From assembly GCA_016765255.1 (NCBI GenBank), contig JAESQI010000176.1, positions 1-5,505 on the forward strand: a stretch of DNA of 5,505 bases, read 5' to 3'. This DNA is from Robiginitomaculum sp. (GTDB lineage Bacteria > Pseudomonadota > Alphaproteobacteria > Caulobacterales > Maricaulaceae). The position numbers were made by a program, and so were the translations under genes. Below are positions 1 to 5,505 of the stretch, in pieces; the first letter of the stretch is position 1, and the number at the start of each line of letters is the position of its first letter. A model generated the notes under the pieces. The model saw nothing but the letters and a program-made list of their open reading frames with translations. It did no database searches and had not been told where the DNA came from.

Positions 1-331
1 ACAAAATTGGCGCTATCTGTTCATCGGCAAAATCTATCTGGTCACGCCAATCCGCTTGCCCCTTGGTGCGCTCATCTCCCAAGAATGTATAGCCACGAAA
101 ATGTGGGGTATTGTTAATCGCTAAGGCTTCTCTATCCTTGAATGGGAGCTTGAAAAATTGTCCTGCTACGTCCGTGATGTTGGCATTTTGCGTCTCAAGC
201 CCATGCCCCACCAGATAACAAAACCCTTGATTGTGACAAATGTCACGTAACTTTTTGCAAAAGTCATCACTGGCTTTGGCAGTCTGTTTTGTCCGTAATT
301 CTGTGATGTCGAGTATGGGTAGGGTTGTCAT
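1..331 (-). CDS. 2-oxoglutarate/Fe(II)-dependent oxygenase, isopenicillin N synthase family (3' part beyond window)
   Basis: Reading leftward from the ATG at 331, the frame stays open to the window edge and gives the first 110 residues. They match the N-terminal DIOX_N half of the isopenicillin N synthase-like oxygenases. An LPILDI strand opens the protein, followed by GFCYLVGHGL at about 36-45, FFKLPFKDREAL at about 59-70, RGYTFLG at 79-85 and DWRDQIDF at 94-101, all in the usual order. The catalytic half, with the HxD...H iron ligands and the 2-oxoglutarate-binding Arg, would lie outside the window, so activity cannot be verified. Family members hydroxylate, desaturate or cyclise small molecules; the substrate here is unknown. 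There is no signal peptide, so it is presumably cytosolic. The start is well supported: its ATG overlaps the TGA of the MOSC gene (ATGA), with an AGG six bases upstream, which implies translational coupling. Confidence 0.85.
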   Translation of the reverse strand, partial: MTTLPILDITELRTKQTAKASDDFCKKLRDICHNQGFCYLVGHGLETQNANITDVAGQFFKLPFKDREALAINNTPHFRGYTFLGDERTKGQADWRDQIDFADEQIAPIL

Positions 332-1146
332 TTTATGCCTAATACTACTCTGCTACCATTTGTAACTTCACCACATATTCGTGCCACAGCATTCATACCA
401 AACAAAACACCAGGGTTGCGTGGGTCAATTGACGGGCGTAAATTTTTAAGGGCGCGCAGAGGTTCTCGTCCTAATTTTTCACCTGTTTTTTGATTTATTG
501 TGGTCATGATACAGCGGGCGCATGGTTTGACCAAGTCTAAAACTACATCGCCTATTTGCAAAGCTTTCCAATGATCTTCACCCCACGGCTCGTTGCTATC
601 AATGACGATATTTGGCCGAAATTGCGACATAGGAACTTCCGTGCCTCCGCCTGATAAAATCAATGCATTTAGGGCAGTTAACGACGCCGTATTGGTGATG
701 AGGATGGGATAGCCATCGGCGAAGCTAACGGGTGAGGGGCTGTCCGTCCAATCTGGATTGGCAAACCTTTCGCTCTTTTCGTCCATATGAACAAGAGAAA
801 CATGTGTCCCTAGCCAGCTTGATAGGGTTTCATTTATAGACGGATGTGCCAATGACGCATCAACCGAACTTCGCCAGACAGTCACGGTATTTCTACCGTG
901 GAATGTATCCGCATTGATAAACAATGGAGCCGTGTCTGGCCAGTGTAGCGCGATGCCCGTCTTTAACGTCTCGACTTTTAATCGCGCCAATTTCGGAATT
1001 TGTCTCTGAGTAATGAATTTCCCGTCACTATCAACCAACATATATCTACGGTCACCAGTTAATCCGCGTGGGCGAATATTGATCGTGGTGATATTGACGG
1101 CGTGCGCACTTTTAACGGGGTAAATATGGAGCGATTTGATGTTCAT
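328..1146 (-). CDS. MOSC domain-containing protein, mARC/YcbX-like molybdenum cofactor enzyme
   Basis: This 272-residue cytosolic protein has an N-terminal MOSC_N beta-barrel followed by a MOSC domain. The opening KSLHIYPVKS (4-13), RGLTGDRRYMLVD (27-39), SQFRPNIVI (174-182) and KPCARCIMTTIN (207-218) match conserved blocks of mitochondrial amidoxime-reducing component (mARC) and E. coli YcbX. C212, the second Cys of CARC, aligns with the Cys that coordinates molybdenum in mARC. Family members bind Moco and reduce N-hydroxylated compounds such as amidoximes and hydroxylaminopurines; that activity is inferred here. The protein ends just after the MOSC domain, so it lacks the C-terminal 2Fe-2S ferredoxin domain of YcbX and would need a separate electron donor. 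Its ATG follows the protease stop by two bases with no clear Shine-Dalgarno sequence, and its TGA overlaps the next start, so it sits mid-operon. A MOSC protein with another sulfur or cofactor role is the alternative. Confidence 0.9.
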   Translation of the reverse strand: MNIKSLHIYPVKSAHAVNITTINIRPRGLTGDRRYMLVDSDGKFITQRQIPKLARLKVETLKTGIALHWPDTAPLFINADTFHGRNTVTVWRSSVDASLAHPSINETLSSWLGTHVSLVHMDEKSERFANPDWTDSPSPVSFADGYPILITNTASLTALNALILSGGGTEVPMSQFRPNIVIDSNEPWGEDHWKALQIGDVVLDLVKPCARCIMTTINQKTGEKLGREPLRALKNLRPSIDPRNPGVLFGMNAVARICGEVTNGSRVVLGIK

Positions 1147-1148
1147 AT

Positions 1149-1964
1149 TTATGGTTGCGTCAAATTATGTTCGTTTACAAGTATTGTGATTGCATTCAAA
1201 AAACTTGCGTCAAATATTCGCAAATATGCGACAAACCTTGGCGCTTGTTTTACGCCCTTCACCCTCAGAACAAATGTGTGCCCAATATGAATACCAATTA
1301 AAACGGGTTGTCCTGCACGCACAACGGATACTGGAGACCCAGATTGTCCTGCAACGGCTTTGCACGTATGGGCGAGAAGTCCACGGTGAGACCTATGCGT
1401 AAGTGCTGCATATTTTTTAGAGTTTAAAATGCATTGCTGTCCATTATGAGGGATGCCCCGCGCCGAAGAAAACAGAACTGGTAAATTGTTTTTAGCCAGT
1501 TGTTCCGTCCCGTCTATAGATACATTTTTCACAATGTCATAGCGTTGCACCAATTCATTGCGCAAGGTTTTAACCGAGAATACGGCCCAATCACTTGCCG
1601 TGCCTTCCTTATAATTTGGGGCCATTACAATGGTCTCGATAATATATATACGACCTGACGGCCCCTTTATTTGGCAATTTGAGAAAATTTCCCCCTGATC
1701 ATCTATGAAGCCATGCCCCGTGGTGACTGCAATATCAAGCCCTGCCATTGCCGAACTGGTTTGGTTGGTATGCAAGAGTGTAGCGCGGGATTTTTTGACA
1801 ATATTGGGCGTCGGGAAATATTGTATTTGTACTGAGTTGGTGAGTGAATGTTGCAATCTGGGTTGAGGTTTTTTATAGGTGACGAGGCTGGACGCCGCGC
1901 TAATTTGGCCAATCGCAATGAATATGCCACACATGAATATAGATTTTAAATATCTCGCTTTCAT
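1149..1964 (-). CDS. Secreted trypsin-like serine protease (S1 family)
   Basis: The 271-residue protein begins with a basic segment (MKARYLK) and a hydrophobic stretch ending ISA-ASS near residue 24, which is a typical Sec signal peptide, so export to the periplasm or beyond is expected. A chymotrypsin-fold triad can be assigned: H84 in TTGHGF, D125 in ASDWAVF and S208 in AGQSGSPV. GIHIGH at 224-229 corresponds to the GIHSGG-like strand of S1 bacterial proteases. The His and Ser motifs are divergent from TAAHC and GDSGGP, but the triad residues are present in the right order and spacing. C178 and C201 could form the disulfide before the active Ser. There is no PDZ domain, so it is not a DegP/HtrA protein. 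The substrate is unknown. It seems to be the first gene of a cluster with the MOSC and oxygenase genes; an AGGTG lies close before its ATG. Confidence 0.82.
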   Translation of the reverse strand: MKARYLKSIFMCGIFIAIGQISAASSLVTYKKPQPRLQHSLTNSVQIQYFPTPNIVKKSRATLLHTNQTSSAMAGLDIAVTTGHGFIDDQGEIFSNCQIKGPSGRIYIIETIVMAPNYKEGTASDWAVFSVKTLRNELVQRYDIVKNVSIDGTEQLAKNNLPVLFSSARGIPHNGQQCILNSKKYAALTHRSHRGLLAHTCKAVAGQSGSPVSVVRAGQPVLIGIHIGHTFVLRVKGVKQAPRFVAYLRIFDASFLNAITILVNEHNLTQP

Positions 1965-1968
1965 ACAC

Positions 1969-1984
1969 CTAAGCTACACTAAGC
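1969..1984. repeat. CTAAGC direct repeat upstream of protease gene
   Basis: Two CTAAGC copies (plus strand, 1969-1974 and 1979-1984) are spaced ten bases apart, about one helical turn, in the 52-base gap before the protease start. They would fall between a possible transcription start and the start codon. That position suits a regulator-binding site, but a chance six-base repeat is quite possible. Confidence 0.25.
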
Positions 1985-2000
1985 ATGGAGATTTAGCAAT

Positions 2001-2009
2001 TTTATAACA
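2001..2009 (-). promoter_or_regulatory. Possible extended -10 promoter element for the protease-MOSC-oxygenase cluster
   Basis: Read on the minus strand the sequence is TGTTATAAA: a TG dinucleotide, one spacer base, and TATAAA, which differs from the TATAAT consensus at one base. No good -35 hexamer lies 16-18 bases further upstream, which an extended -10 can tolerate. Initiation would fall near 1993, giving a leader of about 30 bases. It is located between the GST stop and the protease start. It was found by eye in AT-rich DNA, so it is weak evidence. Confidence 0.3.
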
Positions 2010-2016
2010 TTGGGTC

Positions 2017-2658
2017 TTAGATATTATCTGTATCTGGCAGTGTCCACGCTTCGATGAGCGCGTCGGCTTCCCAATTCAGATAGTCCTCGTCCGCCATGAG
2101 CTCACTGATATAAGTATCGGCTTTCGCAGGTCTGGCAATGTCGTACGATACAAACCGTGTGGCATATGGGGTAGCGAACGCATCGACAATTGACCAATTA
2201 TCAAACAAGAACGGTCCGTCATGGCGAGACAGGCAATCTTCCCATATATCCGTCATTTGACGAGCGTCCTTGATGCACGTATCTGGCATTTTGGTGCGAG
2301 TACGTCTGCGTAAGTTCATAGGGGCATGAGTGCGTAATTGCGTGAACTCTTCTTGCATTTGAAGGCACATATTTCGAGCTTCGCGCCTGTCTTTCTCGTC
2401 TTTGGGCCAAAGATTTGGCACACAAAGTGCTGCCCAATCGCTAATGGCAAGGCTATCGGGAATCATCTCGTCGCCCACGTGCAATACGGGAACAGTCCCT
2501 GCGTCCGAAAGAGCAAGCAGTTTTTCCTTAAACCCAGGCACGTCAAGTTGAATCAGTGTTTCACGAAATGGCAATTCTGCTTTAAGCAAAACCAGATAGG
2601 GTCGCATAGACCATGACGAATAGTTCTTATTGCCAATATAAAGTGTTAAATCGGTCAT
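2017..2658 (-). CDS. Glutathione S-transferase family protein
   Basis: A 213-residue cytosolic protein of normal GST length. The N-terminal thioredoxin-like domain (about 1-80) opens with LYIGNKNYSSWSMRPYL, hallmark of a poorly characterised bacterial GST subgroup in which a Ser of the NYSSWS motif is the likely glutathione-activating residue. It continues with TVPVL (55-59, including the cis-Pro P58) and PDSLAI (67-72), the glutathione-contacting SLAI-type turn. The helical C-terminal domain (about 90-205) carries FDNWSIVDAFATPYATRF, containing the S156-x-x-D159 N-capping box of GSTs. It probably conjugates or reduces electrophiles or peroxides with glutathione; the physiological substrate cannot be read from sequence. 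It stands alone between two gaps of 56 and 52 bases, and no convincing promoter or Shine-Dalgarno sequence is seen beyond an AGGG very close to the ATG. It may be expressed with the hydrolase upstream. Confidence 0.92.
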   Translation of the reverse strand: MTDLTLYIGNKNYSSWSMRPYLVLLKAELPFRETLIQLDVPGFKEKLLALSDAGTVPVLHVGDEMIPDSLAISDWAALCVPNLWPKDEKDRREARNMCLQMQEEFTQLRTHAPMNLRRRTRTKMPDTCIKDARQMTDIWEDCLSRHDGPFLFDNWSIVDAFATPYATRFVSYDIARPAKADTYISELMADEDYLNWEADALIEAWTLPDTDNI

Positions 2659-2688
2659 GCCCTAGCATAAAAACATCGTCGTAAATTA

Positions 2689-2712
2689 CCAGTGAATTCT
2701 TTTAGTTACTGG
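2689..2712. repeat. Imperfect inverted repeat between hydrolase and GST genes
   Basis: CCAGT and ACTGG flank a 14-base spacer just after the hydrolase stop codon. As minus-strand RNA it forms only a five-pair stem without a following U-run. It is a poor terminator; it might be an mRNA-stabilising hairpin, a protein site, or chance. Confidence 0.25.
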
Positions 2713-2714
2713 AT

Positions 2715-3635
2715 TTATCGTGTTGTTTTCGTATGGGTGTCCGCAAATGATTTGATTGCGTTTGCCACTTTCTCTGGATAGGTCATCGGTAGCATATGCC
2801 CGGCCTCGTCCAGTGTCATGAGCGTCCCATTTGGTAGGCTTTTGGTGAGTTTAACTCCAACGTCATAAGGGACGAGCTTATCTTTACGCCCGTGAATAAT
2901 CAGTGCTGGGAGGTGAATTTCCTCAGGATGTAAATCTTTGGGGTCTAACTGTGCCATTTCAGTGTCCATTGTCTTAAGCGATCCTTTCATCAGCAAAATA
3001 GAGCGGGCAGACTTCATCCATCTTGCTGGCACAGGGTCGTTAAACCGCGCCGAAATCATAGCTTTTGTGATTATTTTTCCAATCAAAGGTAGTCGCATAA
3101 TGACACTCGCACCCGGTGGATTAACGGGTCTATTTTCCATGCTCATCGTCGGCGCGACCGCCGCCAGCAAGACAATAAAGGGGGTTTCTGTTTGGCGCGC
3201 GGCTTGCGATGCCTGCACCGTGCCGCCGCCAAATGACCAGCCAACCAAAGCGGGGTGGTCAAGGCCCATTGCCGCGATCAATGCGTCAAGCTCTTGTCCA
3301 TTAACCCGCATTGTATGAGGATCACCTGCACTGCGGCGCGAGGAATGGCCATAGCCAACCCGGTCATACCAGACCACATGAAACCCGCGAGCAACCAGTG
3401 CGTCTACCAATTCGGGCCAATCATGGGCACTCCCGGGAAGGCCGTGGGTCAGGACAATGGTTTGGCCTACACCTTTTTGGTAGGTATTTATGCTGACCCC
3501 GCTCGGGAGTGATACGATTTTCCCAACAGCAGGAGGTGTTGGTCTGGGCAAGACTTGACCAATAATCGCCAGTGCAAACAAAGCGAGTATAAGGAGTGCA
3601 ATAATTTTTAATGTTTTCACTTTTAATGTTTTCAT
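2715..3635 (-). CDS. Membrane-anchored or exported alpha/beta hydrolase
   Basis: From the ATG at 3635 this encodes 306 residues. Basic MKTLKVKTLK is followed by a hydrophobic segment of about 20 residues (11-29) and a Pro-rich linker, so it is either a signal anchor or a signal peptide, putting the catalytic domain on the periplasmic side. The alpha/beta hydrolase fold is complete: oxyanion-hole LTHGLPGS (62-69), YDRVGYGHS (90-98), nucleophile elbow GWSFGGG with S134, acid D252 in HGRKDKLV, and H280 in EAGHMLP. A lid-like insertion spans about 165-225. It resembles generic esterases, haloperoxidase-like and epoxide-hydrolase-like enzymes; the substrate is unknown. The start is uncertain: an in-frame ATG at 3647 would add four residues, and a TTG at 3665 lies inside the upstream terminator and is unlikely. 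Neither ATG has a good Shine-Dalgarno sequence. Expression needs terminator read-through or a promoter I could not identify. Confidence 0.88.
   Translation of the reverse strand: MKTLKVKTLKIIALLILALFALAIIGQVLPRPTPPAVGKIVSLPSGVSINTYQKGVGQTIVLTHGLPGSAHDWPELVDALVARGFHVVWYDRVGYGHSSRRSAGDPHTMRVNGQELDALIAAMGLDHPALVGWSFGGGTVQASQAARQTETPFIVLLAAVAPTMSMENRPVNPPGASVIMRLPLIGKIITKAMISARFNDPVPARWMKSARSILLMKGSLKTMDTEMAQLDPKDLHPEEIHLPALIIHGRKDKLVPYDVGVKLTKSLPNGTLMTLDEAGHMLPMTYPEKVANAIKSFADTHTKTTR
3606..3635 (-). repeat. 15-base tandem duplication at the hydrolase 5' end
   Basis: On the minus strand ATGAAAACATTAAAA is followed directly by GTGAAAACATTAAAA, two copies identical at 14 of 15 bases. In frame they encode MKTLK and VKTLK, the positively charged N-region of the signal or anchor segment. 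Each copy begins with a possible start codon (ATG, then GTG). It looks like a recent in-frame slippage duplication. Confidence 0.85.
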
Positions 3636-3647
3636 AGGGACGAACAT

Positions 3648-3679
3648 AAAAAAACCGCCAGCCAAAAGCCAGCGGTTTT
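3648..3679 (-). terminator. Rho-independent terminator of the petBC (bc1) operon
   Basis: Minus-strand RNA can form an 11-pair stem: AAACCGCUGGC pairs with GCUGGCGGUUU (two G-U pairs) around a five-base UUUUG loop. A run of seven U (plus-strand A, 3648-3654) forms the 3' tail, partly shared with the stem. It starts about 20 bases after the petC stop codon, the expected place. Its U-run ends directly before the ATG at 3645-3647, a possible start of the hydrolase gene. In plus-strand RNA the hairpin is followed by only four U and then AAUC, so it acts mainly leftward. Confidence 0.88.
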
Positions 3680-3699
3680 AATCTTCAACAAATCACAAT

Positions 3700-4566
3700 C
3701 TAGTGTTCAACATCTTTCCAGACCTGTTTGTAGGTCATGAAGAGAAGAAGCGAGAAAATAAACAGGAACAAGAATGTTGCAAAACCGAGATTCTTTCGGG
3801 CTTCCATTTTAGGGTCGCCCGCCCATGTTAAAAACTGCACAACATCGCTGGCCATTTGTTCAACTGTCGCTTCGGGGGGCGCCAAAGTATGGGCCTCGCC
3901 GCCGTGTTCGGCTGGAATTGTCCGCGCCGCATATTCGACGATACCGTCGCTTAAAGGAGGCGCCATAGCAATTTGATTGCCGTCAAAGGCCGTATTGTAA
4001 TTCATGCCTTCGCTGAGGTGAAAATCATGCGGGGTTTCGTGGTAGCCAGTAAGTATCGCATAAAGATAGTCCGAACCACCTGTACGAGCTTTGGTAATCA
4101 ATGATAAATCCGGTGGAACCGCACCGCCATTAGACGCCGCCGCTGCAATTGTATTTGGGTAAATATCTGGAAACCGATCCGCAGGAATACCCGGGCGTTC
4201 AATCTCGTCGCCGCTCTCTTGATCAATGGCGGGCACACTCCAATCCTTGGCAAAGGCTTTGACAACAGGATTGTCATTTGGGTTTGGAAATTCTGCATTA
4301 TAAAACGGCGCGCCTTTATCACCAAGATGGCGAAAGGACATATGTTCGAGCGTATGACAACTTGCACATACCTCGCGGTAAACTTGATAACCACGCTGCA
4401 TAGCCTCGACATCATAGGTGCCAAACATGCCGTTAAAGCTCCAATCCTTGTGCTCTAATTTATGAGCCCCGCCAGCATCTGACGCTGTTGCCATATGGGT
4501 GATACCAAAAGAACCAGCCACAAGAGCCGCCCCAACACACAAAGCTTTAAAGGAGAATTTGGCCAT
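3700..4566 (-). CDS. petC: Cytochrome c1 subunit of the ubiquinol-cytochrome c reductase (bc1) complex
   Basis: This 288-residue membrane-anchored c-type cytochrome takes electrons from the Rieske protein and passes them to soluble or membrane cytochrome c on the periplasmic side of the bc1 complex. A signal peptide (about 1-28, ending ATA) precedes the mature protein. Heme is attached at CASCH (C67, C70, H71), and the distal ligand is M201 in IAMAPPLSDG. GDKGAPFYNAEFPNPNDNP (about 82-100) and PPDLSLITKAR (151-161) are typical c1 blocks. A single C-terminal anchor spans about 259-277, leaving a short charged tail (KQVWKDVEH) in the cytoplasm. Length and motifs are normal for alphaproteobacteria. 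The start is fixed by the one-base overlap with the petB stop (TAATG) and a good GGAGAAG upstream. A longer in-frame extension into petB is not credible, because it would place coding sequence before the signal peptide. Confidence 0.97.
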   Translation of the reverse strand: MAKFSFKALCVGAALVAGSFGITHMATASDAGGAHKLEHKDWSFNGMFGTYDVEAMQRGYQVYREVCASCHTLEHMSFRHLGDKGAPFYNAEFPNPNDNPVVKAFAKDWSVPAIDQESGDEIERPGIPADRFPDIYPNTIAAAASNGGAVPPDLSLITKARTGGSDYLYAILTGYHETPHDFHLSEGMNYNTAFDGNQIAMAPPLSDGIVEYAARTIPAEHGGEAHTLAPPEATVEQMASDVVQFLTWAGDPKMEARKNLGFATFLFLFIFSLLLFMTYKQVWKDVEH

Positions 4567-5505
4567 TATGCTTCTCCGTCGTGAATGGCTTTGGTTATTG
4601 AGTCCGGGAGTGGTTTGGTTTTTTCGACCCAACCAAGAACAGGAAGCAAGAAGCAGAAGAAAGCGAAATAATAAAACGTTGCAATCCGCGATACCCATTT
4701 AAAGCTCATGCCGCCGTCGCCCATTGGAATGGCCATATCGTCGGGTGAATTGGCCCCGCACCAGCCAAGTACAAAACACATAAATAAGAAGATGTAAAAG
4801 AAGCGCCTTGTGGTTGGCCGAAAACGCATAGAACGTACTTTCGATGTGTCGAGCCAAGGCAGGACAAATAAAACCGCAATGGCTCCAAACATCAGCATAA
4901 TTCCCATCAATTTATCAGGCACAGCTCGCAAAATCGCGTAAAACGGCAAGAAATACCATTCGGGCACAATATGAGGTGGTGTGACCATAGGATTAGCGCG
5001 TTGATAATTATCCGCATGTCCCAAAGCCTCGGGTAGATAAAACACAAACAGGGCGAAAATCATAAAGAATACAGCAATCGCAAATCCGTCTTTCATGGTG
5101 TAATAAGGGTGGAATGACAGCGTATCTTTTTTGGTTTTAATATCAATGCCGATCGGGTTGTTTTGCCCCACATGATGCACAGCCCAAACATGCAACCCAA
5201 CAAGGGCCGCAATAATAAATGGCAAAAGATAATGCAAAGAGAAGAAGCGTTGCAAAGTCGGATTGCCAACGGAATAACCGCCGAGCAACCATTGTTGCAG
5301 GCTTTCGCCAACAATTGGAATGGCGCCAAAGAAACCCGTAATCACGGTCGCGCCCCAGAAACTCATTTGCCCCCAAGGCAAAGTATAGCCCAAAAATCCT
5401 GTTGCCATCATGGCCAAATAAATCGCACAACCAATGATCCAGAGAAGTTCACGCGGCGCTTTGTAAGAGCCGTAAAACAGGCCACGGAACATATGAATAT
5501 AAACG
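4566..5505 (-). CDS. petB: Cytochrome b subunit of the bc1 complex (5' part beyond window)
   Basis: The last 312 residues of cytochrome b, the core quinol-oxidising and quinone-reducing subunit. Counting from the first complete codon (5502-5504), the fragment starts VYIHMFRGL, where H4 is the helix-B ligand of heme bH. GYTLPWGQMSFWG (39-51) and its continuation to about residue 64 form the helix C/cd region of the Qo site. H91 (FSLH) and H105 (VGLH), fourteen apart on helix D, are the second ligands of hemes bL and bH. HHVGQNNP follows near the Qi site, and PEWY (181-184) is the Qo signature. Hydrophobic segments for the later helices follow. About 110 N-terminal residues, with the first His ligand pair members, are missing because of the window edge. 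The internal ATG at 5492 is not the true start, since conserved codons precede it. The gene is translationally coupled to petC; the Rieske gene (petA) is expected upstream. Confidence 0.97.
   Translation of the reverse strand, partial: VYIHMFRGLFYGSYKAPRELLWIIGCAIYLAMMATGFLGYTLPWGQMSFWGATVITGFFGAIPIVGESLQQWLLGGYSVGNPTLQRFFSLHYLLPFIIAALVGLHVWAVHHVGQNNPIGIDIKTKKDTLSFHPYYTMKDGFAIAVFFMIFALFVFYLPEALGHADNYQRANPMVTPPHIVPEWYFLPFYAILRAVPDKLMGIMLMFGAIAVLFVLPWLDTSKVRSMRFRPTTRRFFYIFLFMCFVLGWCGANSPDDMAIPMGDGGMSFKWVSRIATFYYFAFFCFLLPVLGWVEKTKPLPDSITKAIHDGEA
4571..4577 (-). promoter_or_regulatory. Shine-Dalgarno site for petC inside the petB 3' end
   Basis: GGAGAAG on the minus strand leaves four bases before the petC ATG, and the GGAG core lies seven bases upstream. 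It is the best ribosome-binding site in the window, fixes the petC start at 4566, and supports coupled translation through the TAATG stop-start overlap. Confidence 0.75.

Noticed and set aside
2689..2712. Inverted repeat after the hydrolase as a terminator
   Set aside because: The stem is only five pairs, the loop is 14 bases and there is no U-run, so it is listed only as a weak repeat.
2938..3318. Plus-strand open frame of 126 residues opposite the hydrolase
   Set aside because: It is antisense to a complete alpha/beta hydrolase with intact catalytic motifs, shows no recognisable domain, and has no ribosome-binding or promoter signal.
3636..3665. TTG start at 3665 for the alpha/beta hydrolase
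   Set aside because: The codon lies within the loop and stem of the rho-independent terminator and the extra residues (MAGGFFMFVP) are encoded by the hairpin and U-run, not by conserved sequence.
4567..4698. In-frame 44-residue N-terminal extension of cytochrome c1 into petB
   Set aside because: It overlaps the conserved petB frame, precedes a normal signal peptide, and the ATG at 4566 has a good Shine-Dalgarno site and the TAATG overlap.
4499..4702. Plus-strand open frame across the petB-petC junction
   Set aside because: It is antisense to two conserved cytochrome genes, is rich in Arg and Lys as expected of a shadow frame, and resembles no known protein.
5143..5430. Minus-strand 95-residue frame inside petB
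   Set aside because: It is an out-of-frame reading of a highly conserved cytochrome b segment, and its Cys-rich composition is an artefact of frame shift.
1..5505. Mobile element, phage, CRISPR, toxin-antitoxin or defence system
   Set aside because: No transposase, integrase, terminal repeats, repeat-spacer array or small toxin-antitoxin pair is seen. All genes are co-directional metabolic or respiratory genes with short gaps.

Overview
The window reads as a stretch of alphaproteobacterial chromosome of moderate GC. The best taxonomic evidence is the right end. A canonical cytochrome b is followed directly by a separate cytochrome c1 with a cleavable signal peptide and a C-terminal anchor, in the petB-petC (fbcBC) order of alphaproteobacterial bc1 operons. 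Motifs such as GYTLPWGQMSFWGATVITG, PEWYFLPFYAIL and CASCH fit this group. Placement below class level is not supported by what can be seen; a marine Caulobacterales- or Hyphomonadales-like bacterium is only a guess.

All six complete or partial genes lie on the minus strand, so transcription runs from right to left. Region 5505-3700 is the distal part of the bc1 operon. Cytochrome b is cut by the window edge, and its stop codon overlaps the cytochrome c1 start by one base (TAATG). About 20 bases after petC a strong rho-independent terminator (3648-3679) closes the operon. Next come two single enzyme genes separated by 50-60 base gaps: a membrane-anchored alpha/beta hydrolase (2715-3635) and a cytosolic glutathione S-transferase-like protein (2017-2658).

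Region 1964-1 looks like a three-gene operon: an exported trypsin-like serine protease, an mARC/YcbX-type MOSC-domain protein (2 bases later), and an isopenicillin N synthase-type 2-oxoglutarate/Fe(II) oxygenase (4-base overlap, truncated by the window edge). A possible extended -10 element and a CTAAGC direct repeat lie in front of the protease gene.

bc1 transfers electrons from ubiquinol to cytochrome c. The downstream genes are general stress or detoxification and unassigned metabolic enzymes, with no obvious shared pathway. There are no RNA genes, CRISPR arrays, mobile elements or phage genes. No gap exceeds 65 bases. I see no convincing novel system. The most unusual details are the terminator whose U-tract abuts a possible start codon of the hydrolase, a 15-base tandem duplication at that gene's 5' end, and the unexplained protease-MOSC-oxygenase gene cluster.
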